Positions 1-11,288 of a DNA stretch of 64,000 nt are shown in pieces. The first letter of the stretch is position 1. Every line of letters starts with the position of its first letter. Position numbers and translations under genes: made by a program. Origin of the DNA: Rapana venosa (taxonomy: Eukaryota; Mollusca; Gastropoda; Neogastropoda; Muricidae). The stretch is from the NCBI GenBank assembly GCA_028751875.1, contig CM054145.1, positions 866,172-930,171 of the forward strand, written 5' to 3'. Below the pieces are notes generated by a model, which worked only from the letters and a program-made list of their open reading frames with translations, ran no database searches and had not been told where the DNA came from.

Positions 1-238
1 ACCTACCTGAGGGTTAAGTCATCAGTGAACTAGGACCTACCTGAGGGCTATGTCATCAGTGAACTAGGACCTACCTGAGGGTTAAAGTGAACTAGGACCT
101 ACCTGAGGGTTAAGTCATCAGTGAACTAGGCCCTACCTGAGGGCTATGTCATCAGTGAACTAGGCCCTACCTGAGGGCTATGTCATCAGTGAACTAGGCC
201 CTACCTGAGGGCTATGTCATCAGTGAACTAGGACCTAC
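1..238 (-). repeat. 34-bp minisatellite that copies a splice donor
   Basis: About seven tandem copies of a 34-bp unit (one shortened to 28 bp) run from the left edge up to the end of the exon at 239-412. Read on the minus strand, each unit contains the last ~15 bases of that exon followed by its GTAGG donor. The array is therefore a row of duplicate 5' splice sites just downstream of the real one. It probably continues beyond the window. Confidence 0.9.
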
Positions 239-412
239 CTGAGGGCTATGTCATCCGTCAAATGAGTGACGTCCAGTACTGGCAGCTGAACGTTGCCGAG
301 GCCCATCATTCTCCTGTGCAGGGGCCAGAGGCAGACGTTGAGGACCAGTTCCAGGAGATGGCTCAGACAGGACAGCTGCACTGCACTGATCTCCCCCTTC
401 ACGGGCAGCTCA
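239..412 (-). CDS. exon of ARM-like gene (most 3' in window)
   Basis: On the minus strand the acceptor is CTCCACAG at 420-413 and the donor is AG|GTAGGT at 240-233. The 174-base exon takes two bases from the preceding exon and leaves AG. It encodes a leucine-rich segment including EISAVQLSCLSHLLELVLNV, consistent with paired helices. No stop occurs, so the gene continues left of the window. The donor is the seed of the minisatellite at 1-238. Confidence 0.7.
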
Positions 413-699
413 CTGTGGAGACTGTCTCCATCCCCCGAGATCAGTGCTGGAAGACAGTCACAGCAGAGCTACACCTTCTTTTCTGCTTGTTTTCCTCTTT
501 CTGCTGCTGCTGTTATATAAAATCACTCTGTGTACTGTATATATATATATATATATATATATCAGACAGACTGTCTCCATCCCCCGAGATCAGTGCTGGA
601 AGACATTCACAGCAGAGTGCAGTCAGTGCTACACCTTCTTTTCTGCTTGTGTTCCTCTTTCTGCTGTTGCTGTTACATAATATCACTCTGAGTACTGTG

Positions 700-755
<56 letters not shown>

Positions 756-3700
756 CAGGCTGTCCCTGTTTCCCCAAGATCAGCGCTGGAATACATTCAT
801 TCAATGACTCAGTTGCGGTACAACTGTCCAGTGAGAGATAGAGTGAAAGTAATTGCCAACAATGGCTAAATATTCTGAGCTCCTTCCTTCTCAAAAGCGC
901 TACAGAGTTCCAAAATTTAAACCAGCTTTATCTTCCATTCCCCTATTTTCTTATTTGTTTGTCAGCTAGCACTCCACCTCCAGGGTTCATCAAAAGCGAG
1001 ATTTTACACATGTGACCGTTCTGCTCACCATGAAGGCATCCACATTCCAACTTCATGGCTATCCCCAATGCAATTCTGTCACTGAACAACAGCTTTCACT
1101 GAACAAGGACTTGACAATAACGCCAACCCAGACTGACTAGATCAATGAGAGGGAGGGATGAAGGGGGAGGGAAGGGAAAGAAGGGAGGGAGGAGGAGGGA
1201 GGGAGGGGAGAGGGAGAGACAGAGAGAGAGTGACACACACACAGCCAGACAGAGACAATTAAGTTGGATGTACAAAACAAATATGTTCACTTTTTATATT
1301 AATTGATTAAAATAATTTTTCAGGGAATACAGAGTATCAGTCATAAGGTGTATTTTTATTTCATAACATGTTATAACAGTGTTGGAGTGTGTGTGTGTGT
1401 GTGTGTGTGGCAGTGCTTACTCTACTTGTGTGCACACGTGTGTAGATGACTGTCACTCACATATAATTGCTCATTATTTATATGTATAGGACAAGGTCTG
1501 CCTGAAACTATCAATTAGTGCTGTTGTATGTGACAATGTTTACTTGTTGAATGTTTTTAGCTAAGCTCATAACCCACATGAACTTCTCTTTCTGAAATAA
1601 TGTATATTTGTTTTCTTTCTGTCTTTTTAAAAATTTTGTTGGAGTTATATAAAATCAGTGTGTGTACTGTTTGATACAGACTGCCCCTGTTCCCTATGTC
1701 AAGGGCTGGACATACACAGCAGTTGTCAGTCAGTACAGCTGACCGCTGCTGTTCTATCTGTATAGAAACAGACATACACAGCAGTTGTCAGTCAGTACAG
1801 CTGACCGCTGCTGTTCTATCTATATAGAAACAGACATACACAGCAGTTGTCAGTCAGTACAGCTGACCGCTGCTGTTCTATCTGTATAGAAACAGACATA
1901 CACAGCAGTTGTCAGTCAGTACAGCTGACCGCTGCTGTTCTATCTGTATAGAAACAGACATACACAGCAGTTGTCAGTCAGTACAGCTGACCGCTGCTGT
2001 TCTATCTGTATAGAAACAGACATACACAGCAGTTGTCAGTCAGTACAGCTGACCGCTGCTGTTCTATCTATATAGAAACAGACATACACAGCAGTTGTCA
2101 GTCAGTACAACTGACCGCTGCTGTTCTATCTATATAGAAACAGTTGTTTGTACACTACTCAACTGTAGTTGTCATCCCATCAATACTATTTCCATAAATT
2201 AAAGTCTCTCTGTATACACTGCTCTGTACAGGCCATCCCTGTGTCCTGAGATGAGTGTCCAGTGGAGCGTGCACACAGACAGACAGACAGACAGACAGAG
2301 CAAGCAGTCCATGGGGATGACAGAAGTGAAGGACGTCATGTTTTCTTGCCCCACTTGCTGCTTCTCTGGTCCTGTTTCCTACACCAGGCAGGTAGGTGCC
2401 GTTCCCTTGTGCACTCTTGCTGCTTTGTAGAAGTTCCCACTTTTCTTTTTTTAGTGCTTCCTATCACACCCAAGTTGATGTGTGTGTGTGCATGTAACCT
2501 CTCTCTCACATACTTACACACACAAGCACACCATATAAGACTAAACACTTTAAAAACAAAATTTAGCAAAACTGTTAATTTGTAGTAAACATTACAATTT
2601 GTGTCATTGCTTATTCTATTGCCAAACTCAATCCTTCTTACCAAAGACTTTCATACTCAGTAGTTTTTCTGAAGAGAGCAGTGACAACATGATTTCCAAT
2701 GACGATCTTCTATTTGATATTTCAGAATCACTTGTATATAACCCTATTTGTTCATTTCTTTAACCCTCTTGCACTTGGATTCTCTGAACACAAATTGCCC
2801 CTAGATTTCGCATTCTTTCATTACTTTGAACCTAAAATTGGGTAAGTGTAAAACCGTAATTCATTTTGACGGTGTTTGAATGTTTACAAGAAGGAAACTT
2901 GGCAGGTGGCTTTATAAGACAATGTACTATAACTTGTACTGTATTTTTTGTGTCTGGGAGGGGACGGAAAACTACTGTGTGTAAATCCTGGCTAATCCCG
3001 GGTCAGGATTAAGTTGGGGGGGGAATAATTTAATCCCAGCTAATCCCAGGTTGGGACTAAGAGGGTTAAGGCTGATAAATCTGTTCTGTTGCTGCATTCT
3101 AGCGTCCAGTTTCTTTCTCTTTCAGCTGTTTAATTTTTGCTTATGTTTCTCCTTTGCTCCCCCTTCCATATCTCTCCACCTCTCTCTCTCTCTTGCTCAC
3201 ACACACACACACACGGGGGACAGGATAGCCTAGTGGTTACAGTGAAGTATTCGTGATCGTAATGAGACTATAAACCGAGGTCCTGTGTGCAAACGCATGC
3301 AGAACATCTTGCGCACACGTTAAAACCCTTTCTGCTTTTTTGGAAAAGTAGGCCATTGTGTGCTGGTGGAAACAGATGAAAAACTTTACAAAACTGCATA
3401 CACACGGGGACTGGATGAAAAAAAGCACGTAAGTGCTTATTCCATTATCCTTGAAATAAAAGAATTTTTACAGAAGTAATGGATTTAAAGAACGCCAGAA
3501 GACTGTGCCTAGGACTATTTACAGAATGAATGGATTAAAAAAATGCCAGGAGACTGTGCCTAGGAATATTTACAGAAGTAATGGCTATAAAAAAGGCCAG
3601 AAGACTGTGCCTAGGACTATTTACAGAAGGAATGGCTATAAAAAAGGCCAGAAGAAGACTGTGCCTAGGACTATTTACAGAAGTAATGGCTATAAAAAAG

Positions 3701-6563
3701 GCCAGAAGACTGTGCCTAGGACTTTTTACAGAATGAATGGATATAAAAAAGGCCAGAAGAAGACTGTGCCTAGGACTATTTACAGAAGTAATGGCTATAA
3801 AAAAGGCCAGAAGAAGAAGAAGAAGAAGACAAGGAGGAGGAGGAGGACAACTGTGGCTGGACCGACCCTCTGCCTGGAGGAGCAGGGCCAGAGCCTGCAG
3901 GAAGGCGTCCAGCTGGTGCCACAGCGCAGCCTCCCCCTGACTACTGCTGGCCGGCACAGGGGGGCAGCAGCCCTCCTTGCCCTCCCCTGCAGGGCTGAGG
4001 GGGAGGGTGCTGGTGGTCATGTGGCGCATCATTGCCGACAGCGGGGCGGAGGCCTGCAGGGCGTTGACGTAGTGGCCCACAGCCCCGGTCAGTGTGGGGC
4101 CGCTGGTCAGGGAGCCGACGTAGTGGCTGATGGCCTCCAGCAGGGGCCGCCCCTTGTCCCCTGGCCGCAGGCAGGTCAGCATGCTGACCACCACACTGGC
4201 CTGACGGCGCACTTTTCTGCCCACACGGGGGGACCGCACGAGTGTGTGTGTTAGTCAGTGCTGTCAGGTGAAGGGGAGAAACGATGGCCTATATCTGAGG
4301 GTTTGTTCAGTGTTGTGCTACCATCCTGTTAGCAGTGTATGGGTGTCAGCACTGTCCTTGCAAGGGGAGCTAGATGTTCATCCCTGTATCTGAGGGTTTG
4401 TTCATGGCCAGGTGAACAAGATGCTCATCCCTATATCTGAGGGTTTGTTCATGGCAAGGTGAACTAAATGTCCATCCCTGTATCTGAGGGTTTGTTCATG
4501 GCCAGGTGAACAAGATGTTCATCCCTGTATCTGAGGGTCTGTTCATGGCAAGGTGAACAAGATGCTCATCCCTGTATCTGAGGGTTTGTTCATGGCAAGG
4601 TGAACTAGATGTTCATCCCTGTATCTGAGGGTTTGTTCATGGCCAGGTGAACAAGATGCTCATCCCTGTATCTGAGGGTTTGTTCATAGCAAGGGGAAAT
4701 AGATGTTCATCCCTGTATCTGAGGGTTTGTTCATCCCTGTATCTGAGGGTTTGTTCATGGCAAGGGGAAATAGATGTTCATCCCTGTATCTGAGGGTTTG
4801 TTCATGGCAAGGGGAACAAGATGTTCATCCCTGTATCTGAGGGTTTGTTCATGGCAAGGTAGATGTTCATCCCTGTATCTGAGGGTTTGTTCTTGTGCCA
4901 TCGTCCTGTTAGCAATGTCAGTGTGTAGGACAGAAAGATGCTGACACCTCTCTCCCCAAACTGATCATCAATGTACTAGTATCTTAGAGGGAACAACAGT
5001 ACATCAGCATTATGACTATGATCATCACACAGAAAGAGAGACAGAAGTAGGTCAGATTTATGTCAACATCATCAGCTTGACAGTTTACGTAAGTGCATAG
5101 GTTACAGGTTGGTCAGAACAGCCTAAACCACCCAATCCCACATAGGAAAGACCCACTCTGTACACATTGAACTGAAGATTCCTGTTGTTTTATGGTGGTC
5201 TGTTCTTATCACGGTACTCTCTGTACACTTTTTTCCTACCATTCTAAGACTATCGCTCTCCATCAGAATTTAAATTACAGTTATTATGTAGCAACATCAC
5301 ATGGAAATTAGCCCTCAAAGTTGCTATGAACATTACAGAATCATAATAACTTGGAAACAAAAGGACTCCATCCTAATACTAGCAATAGTCAAGAATGTCT
5401 AAGCTACAATTTTCTGAAACAATATGCATGTTTTGTTGATGGTTACGTTTAGACTGCACTTGGCAGTTTTACGTCATGCAGCCTTACTCATTGACCACAA
5501 TCACGTGCAACACCTACAGATGCAGACTTTCCTGCAAGATGGCCTGTGCAAACTGACCAGTTCTTCACTGTTCTTACTACCCAGACACTGACCTGCACTG
5601 TGAGGAAAGGAGACAGGCCAGGACGTAGGCCACCATCCTGTGGTCATCCCTCACCCCCTCCATCCCCCTTCTGTCCCCCAACACACACTGCAGCAATTCC
5701 AGGCCTTGCCTCTGATTGTCACTGCACACACACACACACACCATCCATACCACAGGTCATTACAGTACACACACTGCAGCAATTCCAGGCCTTGCCTCTG
5801 ATTGTCACTGCACACACACACACACACACCATCCATACCACAGGTCATTACAGTACACACACTGCAGCAACTCCAGGCCTTGCCTCTGATTGTCATTGGA
5901 CACACCATCCATACCATGGGGCATGTCTTATTCTATGTGTTATTATGCATAACGTTCATAGCATCGCTGATATCTGTTAAAAGTATTTACTGTACACAGT
6001 ATCAATAGCTCTCTCGCTCTCATGCATACATGCCCACACACACACACTCACACAGACCACTTGCATGACAGGCCAGCAAACACAACTGCAGACAAGAAAA
6101 AAAGAAAGCATGTGGTACTGTCCTATGACAGGATGTTCTTGCAGTGACCAAAATGTCACACAGAAAAACACTGTGCAATACAAGATAATACGACTGAATA
6201 CAACACAAAACAAACCGCACACACCACAGCGAACTGACAGCCGATTCCACAGGCAGCCATGGCATTGTGCTCACAAAATGCAGGACATTTTAACAACAGC
6301 AACAACAAAGTGAAGTACTCAGCAAAAAAAGAAAACCCAATCAACCCTTGTGGTGACAGTCACAGAAGATCAGACATCATTCTTCACAGCCTTTGTTTTG
6401 ATCTGTATTAGTCCACTATGTGACAACCTGTGGAACTTCATTGATGACACACTTGTAATTTATTTGTCATGTTTTTTGCATACCACACTGAATTAATAAA
6501 CACATCCTTTTTTCTCTCTCTACTGTTGTTGCTAGTAACGCCAAATCTTTACCTAGCATGGAA

Positions 6564-6614
<51 letters not shown>

Positions 6615-9600
6615 AGGAAGGTATCGATTTAGTGTTATCTATGACTTCCCCAAGTTCCTTGAGAAGCCTATGTGGATGGTGGAAACCCTGGTTGTATGGA
6701 TTGATCTTGCTGCTCATAAGTAGATCGTCACTAGTTCAACGTTTTTCAAGTCTTTTCCCAAGAACTCTGTCAGTCTCATCCATCCTACATAAGCGTTTTC
6801 ACCAATGGATCCAAGTCTGAGGAGGGGGTGGCCTGCGCCGCCTACTGTCCTCCCGTCAAGGAATCGGCTCTTTCTGAGCACTTGCCTTCTGACAACTCAG
6901 TGTCCACTGCTGAACTTGGCCCTCTCATCTTGTCCTTATACTTGATTCAGCGATCTGGAGAGAAAGATTTCTTGGTGTGTTCAGATCACTCTCAACTCTG
7001 GATGCCAGTGCTTATAGGAACATAACTCATCCCAAGCTTCAAGAGTTCTAGAAACTGTATACGGCCTTGAGATGGGACGGGTGTCATTTGGATTTAGTGT
7101 GGATCCTGGGGCACATGGGCATTTGGAGGAATGAAATGGTTGACTGACACGTCAAGAGTGCATGATGAAGGAGAACTCAAAGTCTACTGTCATGCACAGA
7201 TCTGAAACCTAAAGCGCATGTTACGTGCAGTCCCTCTAGCAGAGGAGTGGAACACTGAACCTTTTTTCTGGACTCACCCTAGCCTGAAGGAAGTCATCCT
7301 TATTTTTGTGCCCGAAACAGAAGGCAAGAAATGGTGCTGAGCAGGAAACACACACAGGCCACTCTCACATTACTCGCGGTCATTTACTCAAAGGTGATGG
7401 AACCCATGGTGTGTGTGTCTTGTGATTTGCAAAAACCATCAAGCATCTACTGCTTCTGGAGTGTCAAGATGTCCAGGATATTAGGCACATGCATTTTATT
7501 GCCGACTCCCTAAAGATCCTTTTTCACGATGGTCCACTGCACAGCATGTTTAACTTTCTGAGAAAATTCAGGCATTTTCTGTGTGATCTGAGTGAGAGGA
7601 CTGGTCTTTAGACAGTCACTAAGCACGAGGTTGTTTTAAGGAATCAGGTTTTATCTGTTTTATGTGTCATTGATGTGGTTTCTCCCACAACTTAGTGACT
7701 GTCCTGAGTTGACCTTTACTGTTGGCCAGGGTGTTGGTACAAGAAACGACAGCAGAGTTGATTTTAAACCCTGATATAGTTGCACAGTTTTAATCGGACA
7801 TTTTAAACATTGATGTGGTGACAGCCCGATATGGCCTCTGTGGTTGGCAGGGCTATAGGTGAACAGCCCTGATATGGCCTCTGTGGTTGGCAGGGCTATA
7901 GGTGACAGCCCTGATATGGCCTCTGTGGTTGGCAGGGCTATAGGTGACAGCCCTGATATGGCCTCTGTGGTTGGCAGGGCTATAGGTGACAGCCCCGATA
8001 TGGCCTCTGTGGTTGGCAGGGCTATAATTAACAGATTAGGTTTAGACCCACATATGGTCATGACTCACATCCAGACAGACAGACAGACAGACAGACAAGA
8101 CAGACGGACAGAGGGAGGCAGTACTGACCAGGGTCCGTCCCTCAGCAGTCCTTTCAGCACAGGCACCACCCCCATGTCCACACTGCCCTCCTCTGTCAGG
8201 CCTGGGTGAGCAAACAGGGCCATCAGCACCCCCACATACGCCTCCTGTCACAGAAACAGTTGACAGTGTTGATAATGCTGATCGTTACATAATGCTATAT
8301 CTCATGTCACGTGATATGGATCTTACTATGCTGTATCTCATGTCCACACTGCCCTCCTCTGTCAGGCCTGGGTGAGCAAACAGGGCCATCAGCACCCCCA
8401 CATACGCCTCCTGTCACAGATAATGCTGATCATTACATAATGCTATATCTCATGTCCACACTGCCCTCCTGTCAGGCCATCAGCACCTCCTGTCACAGAA
8501 ACAGTTGACAGTGTTGATAATGCTGATCATTACATAATGCTGTATCTCATGTCCACAGTGTTGATAATGCTGATCATTACATAATGCTGTATCTCATGTC
8601 CACACTGCCCTCCTCTGTCAGGCCACCAGCACCCCCACATACGCCGCCTGTTACAGAAATAGTTGACAGTATGGACATGTTGAGTACCATTTTTTTTTCT
8701 TCATTTCTTGACAAGAGCTCCAAGGTTCACCAACTGTCAGATTTTACAGAAAGGACAAGGCTTCTGACCCATACAGCAATACAGGCCAGATTAGTGTTGA
8801 CCATTCTAATTCTGAGATATTTATGTAAGCTTCTGTCTTTCCGAATCATTGATTAACTGAATCATCTTTTGCTCGGCCATACCTGTACTAGCCTTGATGT
8901 CTTGTAGACAGGAGCCATCATTCTCTTTTACAGAGCCTTCATATTTGAAATGTTGAATGTGTTCCAGATATCAGTGTCAGTGATACTGATATTCTGAAGG
9001 GTGTGACTGTACCATTAACGTGCCTCACTGTGGTCCCTTTGGCACTTAACGTAAGGCCGGCAGTGTTGCCCTCTGCATCAACTCTATAAAGAAGTCTTCT
9101 CATGCTTGTAATATCATTGGTCATGTACAGACTGCTCACCATTCTTCTGGTCTGAATACTTATTAGCTATGAGCGAGACCAAATGCTTTGGAAAGCCCAT
9201 TCCTAACATCATGTTACACAGATGCTGACATTTGACATTGTCAAAAGTCTTACTACAGTCTATGAAAGTTATGAATGTCTCATCTTCAGGGTTTCTCATT
9301 TTCTCTAACAGTATCTGAAGCACAAAAAAGTATGTCTGATGCTCCTCTTACACTTCAATATCTTGCCTGACAATCAATTTTTCATTTTGTTGAGGATGAT
9401 GATCAGAAGAATTTTGCTTGTGTGGCTTATGAAGGCGATTGTTTTGTAATTGCCAGTCTTTAGTATCCCTGTCCTTGTGGAGCATGGTGAATTCTTGTTG
9501 CTCCCACTCTCTGGCCCATTGGCAGATAGATCTCCCTAGTTCTTTTGTATAGATGATGTAGAGCTGTACAACTGGAGGGGCCTGAGTTCTTCCAAAGCTC

Positions 9601-11050
9601 ACTTGGTATGTTGTCCATTCCAGAGGATTAGCCTTCTTTCAGCTGCTTGTTGGGGGCTGACACTGCTTTGGCAGTGTAGACTCCAAGTCCTACTCCCACT
9701 TCCACGAGGTGCCATCTGGGTAATGCTGACAGGAGAGGCGTGTATCAGAAGGCAATGGCAAACCTCTAATATGAAGCTCTTTGCCAAACACTCCACACGT
9801 GTTGCAGGGGGAAAGGAAAGACGGCCATGGAAGTGCTCCCAATGAGACAGACAGACCCCCAGGATGGGACAGGACTTCAGTGCTACTGAGGAGGGAGGAT
9901 CAGTGGGCAGTTTAGTAAAAAAAAACAAAAAATTAAGTTTTCAGTCAGGAAAAATAGGGGTTTGTGAAAAAAAAGTCAGGATTGAAAGGCTCCACTCCAA
10001 AGGAAAGGATAGGAAAAAGCACATCCCCAAAAGAGCAGAAGTGCCAGAAGCCAGAGGGAGGAACGTGCCTTACCCTGATGGGAGGGCTGGCGTCGCGCAG
10101 CTGCTGCAGCAGAAAGAGGCTCTCCCTCTTGATCCTGGCGGCCAGCCCCGCGTCGCGTGCCAAGGAGCGCAGCAGACAGCAGGCGGTGTGCTTCTCCTGC
10201 AGGCCAGCTCTGCCGTGCAGGCACTGCACCAGGCTGGGGTACACCTCCACTGCCACACGCTCTCTGACCGCCACGTAGTCCAGCTCCCTCATGCTCAGCA
10301 TCTGGGGGGGGGGGGGGGGGAATAAAGACGTGTTTTTACAACACATGTTCAGAGGACAGTACAAGAAGAAGCGCTCAATGAAGTTAGTTTCAGCATTGGC
10401 CTCTGTAACTAGTTTCAGCATTGGCCCCTGTAACTTTCATTTTATTAGAGATTTTGTTTGTGGGATAGATACTGTGACTATTTTCCATTGCACGTCAAGA
10501 AGACAAATTCCTCTTGCTACTTTTCTTGGTCAATTCCAAGCCAAATCAAAGTCACGTTTTCTGCACCAAAAATGAGAAGCAAGGGTTTTCCTACTGCTTG
10601 ACAGCAGATTCTTGATTTCTTTTGCTTTTGCTTGATGGGCACTTTCCTTGCAAGGAGTGCTCTGTTGAGCTTCATGTAGGTTTCTGTTTCCCTGAACCCA
10701 TTCCAGCCACATTAGCAGGATAGCATTGTGAACAGCACTATAGTCTAGGACAGTGCTAGCCGTTTCTTTACCGAGTAGGATGCCGTTTTCATCTACAACG
10801 AGCAGGCAGTTTTTGTTGGGATGTGCAATGTTCTGAATACATTCCGTTCTCCTTTCTATTCATGTTGCACAGAATAATGTTTTACCCTTGTACTTCTGAT
10901 CACTGATATGGACATGTGAGGCCAAGGTAGTGTCATTCCACACACACACACACACTCACACACAGACACATACTCACAGGCAGACTCACACACACACACT
11001 CACAGGCACACACACTCACAGGCACACTCACACACACTCTACACACAGGA

Positions 11051-11082
<32 letters not shown>

Positions 11083-11124
11083 GCACATACTCACAGGCAC
11101 ACTCACAAACACACACACACACAT

Positions 11125-11161
<37 letters not shown>

Positions 11162-11257
11162 CACACTCACTCTCTCACACACACACTCACACTCACAGGC
11201 ACACACACACTCACACACTCACAGGCACACACACACACACTCACACACACACACTCA

Positions 11258-11288
<31 letters not shown>

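Noticed and set aside
262..807. Plus-strand frame of 181 codons at the left edge
   Set aside because: It reads through TA tracts and a tandem duplication; the supported coding sense at 239-412 is the minus strand.
3505..4254. Plus-strand frame of 249 codons with basic 17-residue repeats
   Set aside because: It is the opposite-strand reading of the 51-bp array and of a supported minus-strand exon.
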